DNA from: Dichetophora obliterata
Lineage: Eukaryota; Arthropoda; Insecta; Diptera; Sciomyzidae
Length of the DNA stretch: 64,000 nt
NCBI GenBank assembly: GCA_963920525.1
Contig: OY986439.1
Coordinates: forward strand, 210,231,406-210,295,405
Direction of reading: 5' to 3'
Shown here: piece after piece, positions 10,979 to 22,439 of the stretch
Position numbering within the stretch: position 1 is the stretch's first letter
Layout of the letters: every line of letters begins with the position of its first letter
Made by a program: the position numbers and the translations under genes
The notes under the pieces: model-generated
The model's database searches: none
Seen by the model: only the letters and a program-made list of their open reading frames with translations
What the model was told of the DNA's origin: nothing

Positions 10979-11376
10979 GGCCTTTGTATTTGTTGTCTAT
11001 TGGATAGTGCGCTAGACTATCAAACCAGAGGTCCCTAGTTCGAATCCGGGCTTGGGAATGGTTCTTTTCACTTTCTTTGTTCTTTCCTACATTTCAGAAA
11101 TATGGAAAACTAAAAATCCACAGATAAATTGTGAAAAATGTGGAATTAAGGAACAGGAACAACTAAAAACTGAAAATGCTTGCCGAGGTTCAGGCATAAC
11201 ACTAGCCTCGGTTAAAAGCAATTGAAATTGTCTTTCACGGTTGTTTCGCCTATTCAATAATTCACGTATAGTTCCAATCAATTCCTCTAAATTATCTATT
11301 CCTTTCAGGTCAAAGACCAAACCTTGTTTGTATAAGGCGCATGCCTTGGATCTTTCATCTTTTTAAAAAAAAAGAA
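10979..11376 (+). mobile_element. tRNA-derived SINE, copy 1 (~398 bp)
   Basis: The head is tRNA-like: an A-box-like TTGTCTATTGG at 10993-11003, a CTAGACTATCAAACCAG anticodon-arm-like segment and a B-box-like AGTTCGAATCC at 11037-11047. A ~300-bp body follows, ending in an A-rich tail after GGCGCATGCCTTGGATC. The whole unit matches 27190-27578 from head to tail. The ends do not form a tRNA acceptor stem, so it is a SINE, not a functional tRNA gene. Pol III promoter boxes would drive transcription to the right. Confidence 0.85.
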
Positions 11377-11803
11377 AAAAACTTTTAGTATATTTTAAAA
11401 ATTTCACATGTTAAAAAATTAGAAATGAACAACCAAAATAATACCATCGAAGAGAATTGAAGTCTGAAGAAGTGTTGTATATGTGATTTAAGGGTTATGA
11501 GTTGACGAATTGGTGATTTATTAAAGTACTTAAAAAAAAAGAAAAAATTAAAAAAATTCTGTTAACTTTTTCTATACTAATGTAACTTGGGCCAATCACA
11601 AATCTTAAAACGTTAATAGCTTAAAACGTTAATAAATTTCTTTTAAAAATAACTTGACCTAAAGCTCTAAATAATAACCTTGTAAAATCTCAAAGGTCAC
11701 AACTAATTATATAAATCTAAAAGTTTATAATCAAGTTTTGCTCGATTTCTCTGACACTGTTGTTTGTATTTTAAGTTACACATTAAGTTAAAAAATTTCC
11801 AAT
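11377..11803. other. AT-rich stretch between two mobile elements
   Basis: No gene or paired repeat recognised. Confidence 0.35.
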
Positions 11804-12446
11804 CATATATGATGAATTTCATATCAAAACCGATATACATTAAACCCGACCCTCTCAGTTTTTAATGAAATTTTACATACAGCTACACTTTACCCATAGA
11901 AACACAACCTCAAGGCTGTCACACAAAGATACCAAAAATAAGGAAGTTAACAAGAGATGCATTTACTTCAAAAATTTAAAAAAAAAATAAAAAATAAAAA
12001 AACCCCATTTTAGTTTTAAGATATGTTATATACGTTAAATAGACCTGTCTAAAAAAATTTTTTTTGGAAAAAAAAAACTTGATCTTGGAAGGGTTTTTCA
12101 AGTTTAAAGTTTTATTTTTGGCAAAAAATTTGTTCAGTGTAATATAAAATTTTTACAGTGTATATTTTCGAAAGCTGACTTATATTCCTTTCTAATGGCA
12201 CCAAGATCTTTCAAATCGGTTGAGTCATTCCATAGTAACCGCAGCTTAGAATTACCTATTACCGTCATTTTTAAAATATTTCGATACCTTGCCACGCCCA
12301 CATGTTTTTAAAAATGCAATTTCTAAAAATGAGGTTGTGTTTCTATGGGTAAAGTGTAGCTGAATGCAAAATTTCATTAAAATCTGAGAGGCTCGGGTTC
12401 AAAATGTCCCTTTTTTATAGGTTTTGATATGAAATTCATCATATGT
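11804..12446. mobile_element. Long-inverted-repeat (foldback-type) element, ~640 bp
   Basis: Left arm 11804-11925 (GATGAATTTCATATCAAAAC ... CTACACTTTACCCATAGAAA) is a clear inverted match to right arm 12324-12446, about 110 bp each with small indels. About 400 bp of AT-rich non-coding DNA separates them. No target duplication or coding frame was recognised. Confidence 0.75.
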
Positions 12447-12715
12447 AATAAATGCTTAATAAATGTTTTTTTCACCGAAAAGATTTTTTTAGAGTTATCC
12501 TTACTCACCACTACTTCATTTTTTCATTATTAGATACGTAACTAATTTCAATGAACAATACAAAACACATTAAAAATATTCTCTTGGTCTGATTGCAAAT
12601 ATGTTTTGAACAAGAGTAGGGTCCAAGCTGTTTAGAAATTTTCACTCAGCTTCTGCTCAAGAGTGGGAGAGGCTTAGAAAATTTCGTTTGGCGAGAAAAT
12701 TTGACTTTACTCGGG

Positions 12716-12893
12716 CAAGGTTCAGTTATAAGGTTGTGGCACTTGAGAGAAACGCGCTCTTTTTCCACCTTTGTTTGAACTGTCACTGTGCTTTTCTTTG
12801 TTCTATGCATTCATTTTCTTGATTTCTTTTCATACATTCTGACAGTTCGACCGAGCTCGCTCTCAAGTGCGACAACCTTATAAATGAGCCTTG
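12716..12893. mobile_element. hAT-type MITE, 178 bp
   Basis: Inverted ends CAAGGTTCAGTTATAAGG (12716) and, read inward from 12893, CAAGGCTCATTTATAAGG, continuing into GTTGTSGCACTTGAGAG. Flanks are TACTCGGG (12708-12715) and GACTCGGG (12894-12901), seven of eight bases identical. An 8-bp duplication and CA-starting ends fit hAT. Confidence 0.75.
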
Positions 12894-12915
12894 GACTCGG
12901 GCTCTCTAGCATGAG

Positions 12916-14526
12916 CAGGGCCTTTCAGAGCCCGTCAGAGGCCCGGGGCATGAATTTTTTGGGGCCCCCCAACCTCTTTGAAAAAATTATTAACACGACA
13001 AGTTTATTAAAAAATATTGTTCAATATTAGATTACATTATTTGAGCACTGTCTTTTTAGCTTTTTGTTGTGAAAACGCATCTTTTATAACTGAAAAAAAA
13101 AATGAATTTTCTTGCTATATACGGATTTATGTTCAGCATGGAAAGGACATTTAAACAATTTTGTCAAATCGTCGGCCCCGAGGCGGATTTACTACAATCG
13201 GCACTCTAGGTTTGAAAAAGTATGCCACCCTGACCGTGTTTCCATGCATGTACAATAAAATGTGTCGTGGCCATGACTTAATTTTAATTTTTTTAGTAGC
13301 AAAACATTTTGAAAAAAGGTATTTTAGGCTTCAAAGCAGGAAAAGTAGTAAGTTGTTCAAAGTAGTTGTAAGTAGCGCTTTAAAAACATTTTTTAGAGGA
13401 GACCCTTTTGCCGCCACAAGGACGTATGAAAAGTCGCTAAACAAAAGAAAAATCATACAAAATCCAAAAACATATAGTTCTCATTTAAAATTACTTTAAT
13501 AAATCTCAAAAAAATATTTTTAATTTTCTTCCGATTCCGTTATGATTTTTTTTGTGTGTTCGGTATGCTAGAAAAGCCACTTTAAAGATTTTTGAAAGAA
13601 GTCAAGTTCCTAGGATTTATCAATGCACCTTTAACGATTTTTTAAAAAAATCAAGTTAAAAAATATTACCAATGCATTTTATTGAAAAATCGTCTAATTT
13701 GGATTTTAGCAATTTTTTTCGAAGATTAAGATATTACAACTCTGGTAGTTTGTGGCAAATTTTCGTGTTTAATAAACTCATTTTGAAGAAAAATGAATTA
13801 ATAAGAACGTGATGCGTACCAATCTTCTTCAAATTTAAAAAAGAGACAACTTCTGCCCATATTAATCAGATTTTCAACTTTAAAATCACTTGTGGCACGT
13901 TTTAATATCAATATTTTTTTATGAATATTTCCTAATTTACTTCTGTTTTGTAGAGAAATAAAATTCCGTTCCGTTATTCATTGCCTCTATGACCACTCTA
14001 AATAGGGACCACTCTAATATAAGCATGCATGTACCATCATCTAAAAAGATGGTTTATTTCCTGAAATATATTCTTTGGCTTACAATTCTTCTTAAAGTTG
14101 ACTGAGTGTATTTTTTTGAGAAATACAATTTTCTCATGCGATATTTCTTTCCAGAACGTTTTCTGAAATGTTTGTGCTGCTGTCTGCAGGTCTTCGCAGC
14201 TCAGTTTATTATATTGACAGAGGAATGAAAACGAATTTCAAGTGTTTCAAATCGCTTTCTTCGACCATATAAAATGGAATTAATAACTGCTAAAAACACT
14301 TTGACTCCATAATATTTTTTATGTCTGACTCAATTTTCATCGATCGGTTACAAATTTGAATGGAATTCCTATACTACATTTCTACATTTAAAAGTCCAGT
14401 AGGAATTTTTTTATCTGAACATTTTTGTTTAATTTTTTCTTATATGATATTCTTAATTTGGGGGCCCCCTTCAGATGCGGGGCCCGGGGCTCTAGCCCCT
14501 TCTGCCCTCCCCTCTGATAGGGCCTG
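12916..14526. mobile_element. hAT-type non-autonomous element, 1611 bp, with perfect 8-bp TSD
   Basis: The target duplication AGCATGAG is perfect at 12908-12915 and 14527-14534. The ends are CAGGGCCTTTCAGAG (left) and CAGGCCCTATCAGAG (right, read inward), followed on both sides by GC-rich subterminal blocks with GGGGCCCC and CCCGGGGC. This agrees with known hAT termini. The interior is AT-rich. A 112-codon frame at 13161-13499 has no recognisable transposase motif, so I treat the element as non-autonomous. The intact target duplication suggests a fairly recent insertion. Confidence 0.88.
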
Positions 14527-14534
14527 AGCATGAG

Positions 14535-16540
14535 TGTAGTAGAGAAATGTCTTGCTACAGGTCGCGAGCGGGAGCTGCAGAGATTAAAAAAGTAGCTCGC
14601 GAGCGGCACCAAGCTTTTCCTTTGTCTGTTGTTTATTTCAGTTTTCATAATACAATTTTGACCTTTTGAAATCTGTTAATTTTTTGGAGTTGAAATTTTT
14701 TTCAATTAGTAATATTTTCAAGTAGTTTTTCGTCGTAATTTTATTTTATATTTAAAACGTTTTTCTCATTACATTGTTTGCACTGAAAATTTTCCTTTGG
14801 GAAGTGAAGAATTTTTTTCTTTTTTTGGCAAATACCGAGAATGATGTATTTCTAAATATTTGCAAAAATTATGAGAGCAATGTAATTTGTGTCTTTAAGA
14901 GATGAAGATCCCTTAAATATTTTGATAGCTTCTAATTTTATGTACAAAACATAGATCTTCAAAACGGAGCTTTTATTAAGGCTGTTCTGAAAAAAATCTA
15001 AATAATGATTTTAAATCATAAACCTTTCTAGCCGAAATTTGATTTAAATCATAACCAAAAATATATGCATACATCACGTAATCAAAAGTCAGTTCAGTTC
15101 ATTAAATCAAATTCTGATGGCTACTTTTAGCAAAATCATAAATATTTATTTGCTTTCTTATACATTAGCGGCATTAGCAAAAGAAATTCCAATTCAAATG
15201 CAGATTTGTTTTAAGTGTTTTATAAAATTTCCAAAAATTTTGAATAAAAACTTCATCAAAAATTAGCCAAAACACTTTAAATAAGCCATTTACTTGGCAC
15301 AGCTTTAAAGCTATTACACAGCAAAGCCTTTAAATTAGCGATACATTTATAAAATCATTATTTAAAAAACAGCAAAAACTACAATAAGCACTTGCTTAGT
15401 CACTCTAATAATACGATTTTATCGTACATAAGCATTAAGTTCAATATCGAAGTTTTCATTCATTGAAAAAAAAATATCAATAAAAGTTAGTGATAAATAT
15501 TTGCCGACAAAGACGAAAACTTTTTAGCAAAACAAAAGATGTAACAGTGATAATAAAAAAACAATAGCATCTACATGCTTTTTAACATTATTAAGTTAAT
15601 AACAAAAAAGATATGGAAAAAACAAAATTATAATTTTTCAATATTTGAATATTAAAAAAACACTTTAATAAAATTATAAAATTATATATCTTAAACAAGC
15701 CAGATAGGAAATAATATTAAATTATTTGGTTTATACAAAAAAGGAAAGAAAAAATATTTACTATTTAAATATAAAAACATATAGGTTAATAAACTTTTTT
15801 TCTCAAAACTAAGTTGAAAAGAAATTTGTTTAATTATTAAATCTTTAAATGAATTAACATTTTTTAATTTTTGAATATTTTAACACTTAAATAAAGTAAT
15901 AAACCTTTTTTATATCCATAACAAGCTGGATAGAAATGGTTAACAAGTTGTTGGAGTTGAGTTTAAAATGTTTTTGTTGGTTTTTAACACCTCAGCTTAT
16001 TGCTAAGCGGTTTCTTTTTGGGCGCATCAAATTTCACTCCCATCGTTGTTCAGCTGTTTTGTTATCTAATTTTGTGTGAAATTCCACAACATTTACAGAA
16101 AATACAGCACGTTCAACTCTTAGTTTATATGAAAAAGAAACAAATCAGTCCAAATGAAAATGATTACAATGGAGTGGCGTCATAAAACTTGACAGATTTT
16201 TGAGCTAAATATAGATACCGTTAGGGAATGTTAATTTTCGCATTTTCGTAAAAATCCTTATTAGCAAAAAGTGGCAGTTTTTATTCAAACCTGAAGAAAA
16301 CCCCAGAAGTGATTCTTATAATTACATTAAAATATATATCGTGTTTTTGATAACCTAAACGAAACGAGGCTAATATTGATAAAATTATCAATAGTCATTT
16401 CCAAGGCTCGAATTTTGATGACCTAAAAAACTGCAATATATATGACCTAAAAAATAAAAAATTATCAAAAACTACAAAAGTTACCTAAAAACTGACAAAA
16501 AATACCTAAATCAACAAAAATTAAGGTTTTAAAAATAAAA
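14535..16540. other. AT-rich intergenic stretch, no gene seen
   Basis: Non-coding. Near 14557-14605 there is a GC-rich patch, GTCGCGAGCGGGAGCTGC ... AGCTCGCGAGCGGC, with a short inverted repeat. Near 16430-16520 the motif ACCTAAAAA recurs. No paired element ends or credible frames. Confidence 0.35.
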
Positions 16541-16544
16541 CATT

Positions 16545-16668
16545 AGTTAAATTTTTTATTTTTTTTTATTATATTTTTTATTTTTTTATTTTTATTTTTA
16601 TATTTATTATTTTTAATTTTTTTCTTTTTATTTTTTTATTTTTATTTTGTTTTTATATTTATTTATTT
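16545..16668. repeat. T-rich low-complexity tract (TTTTTATTT)n
   Basis: About 120 bp of almost pure T with interspersed A. Confidence 0.9.
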
Positions 16669-17162
16669 GCAATCTGTCGAAGTTAACAATAAGCACGTGT
16701 ATTTAGATGTATTCATAATTAAAATAACAGTATATAACAGTATACAGTACACTCTAACAGTATACAGTACACTCTAATGAGTGTAGCTACTTAAATGCAA
16801 GATAAAATTACATCTTAAGTTAGTTACTTAAAGACATATTTTTATAAAAACTATATAAAAAAAAATTTTTTATAGAAACTATATGAAAAATAATTTTATA
16901 TAAAAAATAGACATAAACAAAAAAATAAGTTACTTAGCCGACAATTTATTTTATATAATTGTTAAACATAGCGTTACAGTACGGTAGATTTTTACGTTAT
17001 TACAATAAAAAGAACGTCGATTATCTGGCAAAATGTTTGGCAGAAAAACTTCTTTCTATTTCTGCACTGACAAGAGAAACATATCTAAAAGACCAAAGAA
17101 ATATAGGCTGGAACTCAATATTAGGCTATTAGGTTCATATGCCTGTTTATTGCTTATGTTTC

Positions 17163-17240
17163 GTATAGCGCAATAGCCCAGTGGTTAACGTAGTGAGCTT
17201 ACAAACTGGATGTCCCAGGTTCGAATCTCACTGTGTTTGT
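17163..17240 (+). mobile_element. Head of a second, distinct tRNA-derived SINE family
   Basis: The segment carries an A-box match TAGCCCAGTGG (17174-17184) and a B-box match GGTTCGAATCT (17218-17228), 33 bp apart. The preceding and following bases do not pair as an acceptor stem, so this is a SINE head rather than a tRNA gene. The body to the right is AT-rich and its end is undefined because no second copy is in the window. Confidence 0.6.
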
Positions 17241-18245
17241 TATTTTTTTTATATTTCAATCCAAACTTGTACTAAATTTTAAACCAAAGCTGTATTAAAA
17301 CGATTTTAGAGTATTTTGCAAATACTAGATTTGAAATCAAAGCTAGTGTTTTCATATATAATGTTCAGAAAAGTTTAAATTTTATTCCAAGATTTTTAAC
17401 CGTGTACTCAAGTATTGCCAGAAGAGCTCATACGTTACTCGATAAGTAGTTATATAAAAAAAAATAAAGTAAATATCTATATTATTTTTAATTGCGTGCA
17501 TAAAAAGTCAAATATAGTTTCATTCATTTGCCAAATTTGCTAATAAAAAGTAATGATCAGTAATAAAGTTATTATATTAAACACAATATTGGCTACAGTA
17601 GTGAATTCATTAAAGAACTGGTCTAGCCTAAGATTAAGTGGCAAAATATTTGACAAAATGTTAAAAACCCACTTGCTCGAATTAGCCAAAGCTGACGATT
17701 TTTTTGTAAACTGAATTAAATGAAATAAAGGTTTGAGTATTTAATGTATTTGTATAAAATTTTTTAAAAGTTTGTCAGTGGCATCAAACATTTTTTTATT
17801 GGATAAATTTCTTATTATGTTTCGAGTACTTAACTTCTAGTATTAAATTTAGATGCTTATTTCTGAACTAATTAAGAGATTCATCGAGAATTCGATTTGT
17901 TGCAAAATTTGATAGTTCGTCTGAAGAATAAATCGATTTAGCTTGAATTTTGGACTGATTTCGTAGAATTATAAAAAAAATTGTATCGCGCCAAATGTCA
18001 TGATATCAAAGCCACAACAAATGACATTTCAAATGCTAGACCAGTTTTTCTTATTTTACAAATGTAACAGACAGAATTTGTTAAAACTAAAAGCTTAATC
18101 AAAGAATAAGTTAGAAGTTGAGGAAAGGCATAACAGCTGCTGCAATAAAATTTGCCATAAAAACAGTGATAAAACAATGCAAATAAAAAATTATTGAATT
18201 GCACAAGTTGAACTGTTCAGCTGTCTGTCCATCTGTGTATTAATG
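17241..18245. other. AT-rich stretch; may include the SINE body
   Basis: No gene recognised. The 68-codon minus-strand frame at 17998-18204 has no motif I can name. Confidence 0.3.
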
Positions 18246-18418
18246 ACCTCATGACTGAATGAAGTGACTGAGTCACTGATTTATTTTGCTTGCAAAGGAA
18301 AGAGGCTTAAGCAACGCCGTAGATAAAAGGGGTTCTGGGGGGTTCATGACCTTATGGCTGAATGAAGTAACTGAGTCACTGTTTCATTATGCTTGCCAAG
18401 GAAAGGGGCTTAAGCAAT
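18246..18418. repeat. ~70-bp direct repeat, period 103 bp
   Basis: The block from GACCTCATGACTGAATG to GGCTTAAGCAA at 18246-18315 recurs at 18349-18418 with about 10 differences. It includes the near-palindrome TGACTGAGTCACTG. Confidence 0.85.
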
Positions 18419-18961
18419 AAATAGTGAATGTTGTTCTTTTCCTTTGTCAAAATTGCATGTGCCACGTGATCAGCAGGTAGATAGATGAATGCAACGTGTT
18501 AAAGTTAAATAGCAACATAAGCACATTTGGAAATGAACGATTTCGTTTTTAAGTAACATGAAGTTATATTAAAAATTATATTTACCAAATTTTCAAAAGG
18601 TTTGTGCTGAATCTTCTGTGTTGAATTCTGCTCCTGCTTATGTTAATCTCAAACAGCTATTCTCTTCAGAAATTTATCAGCAAAAATATTTCTCAACTTA
18701 CCTGTTCATATTATTGAATACGCCAAAAAGTATCATGTACCAAAAATAATAAAAAACAATATAAAATTCGTTGTTTGAATCTTACTTGAGCTCTTATATC
18801 ATTAACATTATGTGTGTTTAACTTTTATTGTTTATTAAACTATTTGATATAAACTTAAATTTTTTCAAGTCGGCCACTTGCAATGTTGATTCACTCTGCA
18901 TACCTATTGAATTAATTGTACATACTTTTTTTATACTATGTTTCAAGAGAAATATATAGTA

Positions 18962-19288
18962 TCCCAGTAGCGGATGGAATATATTCCGAATATATGAAGC
19001 ATCAATTACTTTGTAATGACCACTACTTCCGACTATCTTACCTTACTATGCATAAAAGGCCTTACATTTAACATTGAATGAGATAGGAGGTAAGTGATCG
19101 CCTCCCTTCAGCATTACCTAGAAGTTATGGAGTAACATACTACTTGTATTAAGTTATAAAAATCACTGCATTAATTACTTCTGCTATATGCAGACGCATT
19201 ACTTTTTTCAAAAAAAGTAATGCTTCCTTATCTGGTAATTTATTCTGCATTAGTTCTATGGTAGCCACTGACAAATCCGCTGCTGGGA
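18962..19288. mobile_element. TA-flanked MITE, 327 bp
   Basis: Inverted ends TCCCAGTAGCGGAT (left) and TCCCAGCAGCGGAT (right, read inward) are flanked by TA at 18960-18961 and 19289-19290. No coding frame. Confidence 0.7.
19196..19223. other. Strong hairpin inside the MITE
   Basis: GCATTACTTTTTT and its inverted complement AAAAAAGTAATGC form a 13-bp stem around a two-base centre. Confidence 0.7.
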
Positions 19289-19336
19289 TATCAATATATA
19301 AAACTGTACTTACAAAAAAAATGGGTTCTCTATTAA

Positions 19337-19775
19337 CCCCCTAATGCCCCATTTTTTGTTTGAGCTCCAAATCAGATTATACTAATCAGATTATACTCAT
19401 TTGGGAACGATAAAATCGAATCTGAAGCTAATTTTTAATTTAATTCTTCGTTCATATTTTACCAGGTAAAAATTTCGGTTTTTTTAACACCTAACATTTT
19501 GTTTTACCTCAATTAAAAGAAAAAACAATTTCTTCAACTTCACTTCAATTAATGTATTTTTTAATTCCCTTAAATTCGAGTTAAAAATTTCGAGTAAAAA
19601 ATTAGTTAAATCCTTAAAAACATGAAAAAATTTTAATTCAAGTGAGAAAAACTTAAATGTAGCTTGAAGATCCTTCTAGACTCTGAACGAAACCATTTGA
19701 AAAATTACCCACAGAATACGGTTTGATAGCCATCGGCATGAACCCAGCCTATAGGCGGGCCTGGGCATTAGAGGG
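19337..19775. mobile_element. TTAA-target (piggyBac-like) MITE, 439 bp
   Basis: Ends CCCCCTAATGCCCC (left) and CCCTCTAATGCCCAGG (right, read inward) are flanked by TTAA at 19333-19336 and 19776-19779. Interior is AT-rich and non-coding. TTAA plus CCC ends indicate piggyBac-type mobilisation. Confidence 0.8.
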
Positions 19776-19835
19776 TTAATCATCCATGTAGCGTGATACA
19801 TTTTAAAGGAACCGTTAAAATATTTTAGATTTTAT

Positions 19836-20400
19836 ATAAAAACTAGTTGAAACCCGTCGTGTTGATGCCATGACTCACTGTGTTTTGATTTCATACATTC
19901 TTGTGCCAAAAATAGTTCACATTGCCTGATTTGATAAAATTTGGTGCAGAGTCCTTTTTTAGTCTTATTAAGAAAATTCCAAAAAATGGTGCATATCGGA
20001 CCAATACAACCCCTCCCTCCCGTACAAACCCAAACTGGGACGTACAACCCAATGTCGATATATTTTAATGAAATTCAATACGATATCGTCTTTTGGGCTT
20101 ACTAACACAGTTGTTAATCATAGTTTACATTGATTCACTAACAACCCTCCCCCTTCCCCTCCCGAACAACCCGAAACTGAAAAACATCAAATCATCCCCA
20201 GATTTCAGTGAAATTTTGTACAATGTTGTATTTTTGGCTTATTAATACAATTTTCGAATATGATGTACATTGAGGCACAAATGACCACCATCCCCAACCC
20301 ACCCATTAACCACCTCTTCCACCCCCACCTCAACCTGTACAATCCGAAACTGGAAAACAGGCAAACATCTACAGATTTCGACTAACTCGAAGGGAAAAGC
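19836..20400. repeat. Dispersed repeat starting ACTAGTTGAAACCCG, with C-rich internal units
   Basis: The start ACTAGTTGAAACCCGTCGTG matches the start of the 33.7 kb composite repeat (ACTAGCTGAAACCCGGCG). Inside, roughly 150-180-bp units recur with a CCCTCCC-type block, GAAACTG, and a segment like GTACATTGATTCAC / GTACATTGAGGCAC. Confidence 0.55.
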
Positions 20401-20455
20401 TAAAAAGGTTTTCGTTTTTTTAAGCAAGCTCATAGACAATTACAACAAAAACATT

Positions 20456-21117
20456 CAGCCCTATTCCAGAATCCGTCGTAATGAATTTCCGAACGTAAAG
20501 CTACGCTACGAATACGACAAAATTGCTAATCCAAATTCCGAACGAAACTTCCCCTTTTCGAACTTACTTTCGGGAGTTCGAAAACCACTGGTTTAAACAT
20601 CAGACAAATAAATAAAAAGAAAAATTTAAAAACTAAAGTGTTTTTGATCAACATTGTTTTTTTAGATATGATTTTTAATGGATTTCATTGCAATTGCAAT
20701 TTTCGCTCAATAAAAGGAAGATTTCTCACAAAAAGAATCTATGAAAATTCGTCGAAGAATATTGCGAGATTCCATCAACACTTTGGAAATGGATTACGAA
20801 ATGTAGGAAACGAACTAAATAAATTTCAACTAACATATTCACAGGATTAAAAGAAAATATTTTACTTGCATTAACCAAAAATTAATAACAAGTTTTATTT
20901 TACGATCAATTCGATTAAAATTTAATTGTTTTCTTTGTCGTCGAGGCAAGGCTTTCGTGCAAAAATCCGAAAAACAGCTGTCAAAAGTTGATGCGTTCGG
21001 ATTGTGGAATAGCAATGCTACGAATGTTCGAATACGATTTAATGATTCGGATTGCAGAATACGACATTACGAATCCGAAAGAAATTTTACGCTCCGTCGG
21101 ATTCTGGAATAGGGCTG
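20456..21117. mobile_element. Inverted-repeat element with CAGCCCTATTC ends, 662 bp
   Basis: The left end CAGCCCTATTCCAGAATCCG is perfectly inverted at the right end (21098-21117), with further partial matches inward. Three flanking bases on each side (ATT / AAT) are also complementary. The frame at 20638-20850 inside has no known motif. The end resembles those of four other elements in this window. Confidence 0.8.
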
Positions 21118-21233
21118 AATATTCTATCTAGCATTTCTATTTTAACAAAAACAAGAAGTAATAAAAAAAATACAGTATAGCGCTGTATATACAGAAGTGA
21201 AACTTCTTAAAATTAAGGATGTGAGTGATTTTT

Positions 21234-21357
21234 GTGAAAGAGACAGAAAGAAAGAGAAAGAGAGACAGAGAGAAAGAGAAAAAGAGAAAGAGAGACAGAG
21301 AAACAGAGAGAAAGAGAAAGAGAGACAGAGAGAGAGTGAGAGAGAGAGAGAGGAGAG
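21234..21357. repeat. ~120-bp homopurine tract (GAGAAAGAGAGACAGA)n
   Basis: A nearly pure purine run of GAGA/GAAAGA units with regular ACAGA interruptions. Frames on both strands here are composition artefacts. Confidence 0.95.
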
Positions 21358-21605
21358 CTTCTTAAAAGAAATACAATACAAAATTTGCATAAAAATATTT
21401 GGTTAGTGATTAGTAATACTGATTTAATGGTTTTTGATCACTAAAATATGAGATATATGTAAGTGATTTGCTATTTTCTACGTGAAAAATTGCATATATT
21501 GTAGGGAGATCTATTGTGAGTATCTATCTATATAAAAAAACAAAATATAGAAAAAAAAGTTTATTATAATTCATATCAAAAAATTTATGACCAAAGGGAG
21601 GTTAA

Positions 21606-22435
21606 GGGAGGGTTCTCCTGGATTTTTTTGGATTTGGCCGAAAAACAAGCAAAATTTGGGAATGGTTTGTGGGAAAATGAAAAGACATACGAACTTATGC
21701 TTTTGAACTTTGATTCGTGGTTTATTGACGAGTAAAAATGTTATTTGGGCTGGTTCTTAAGATGATCTAATGCGGAGAAAGTGCGAAAAAGCTGTAGTAG
21801 CTGAACTCTATTGTTATTGCATGTTTATAAAAAAAAAGATATTTGAAAAATTCAAAATGGCGGCTTGAAAATGGCGGATCTCGTCGACCTCTGCGCGCAA
21901 AACATCGACCTCCCGCGGACAGTGTGGGGCCTCAGGTAGTGAACTGAAATGAGAAATGTATAAAATTTATTAAAATTGATAACATTTCATATGCCTGGAA
22001 CCTAACTTCAATTAAGTTTGGTAAAAAAAACCAATTTTATGGACTTTTAAAAAAAAAATTGAAATTTTTTGCTTTTTTTTTACTTAGATCTCGTTTAAAA
22101 ATTATAAATAAACAATTTTTTATGCCAATGTTAGGTTCCAGGCGTACAAAAAAGTATATACTTTCAAACATTCTTTGAATGAAGGAAATCGGATCAATAG
22201 AACAAGCCCTGTGCTGTCCGTTAGATTAGAAAACATGGTTCCGAGAAAAACGCGTTTAAAGTTTTTAGAAAGTTGGTACGCGCGCGTGACATGGGTACGT
22301 TTGACACGCTCTAGCTCGAGAAATACGCGTCGTATTGAAATATCCCTTGGCACAAACATTCTACATATATGTAACTTTCATTTTATGTAAAAAAAAAAAT
22401 GGATTTTTTCAAAAAAAATCCAGGAGAACCTTCCC
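21606..22435. mobile_element. TTAA-flanked inverted-repeat element, 830 bp
   Basis: Left end GGGAGGGTTCTCCTGGAT and right end (read inward) GGGAAGGTTCTCCTGGAT, continuing into TTTTTTT, are flanked by TTAA at 21602-21605 and 22436-22439. The interior is GC-richer than the surroundings, with AAATGGCGG repeated near 21860 and CGCG-containing stretches around 22250-22335. No transposase. The ends begin GGG rather than the CCC usual for piggyBac, so the superfamily is uncertain despite TTAA. Confidence 0.75.
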
Positions 22436-22439
22436 TTAA

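Noticed and set aside
13161..13499. 112-codon plus-strand frame inside the hAT element
   Set aside because: No hAT transposase motif, AT-driven composition; treated as chance.
21142..21406. Overlapping frames of S/F/L and R/E/K repeats
   Set aside because: They are translations of the homopurine tract on the two strands.
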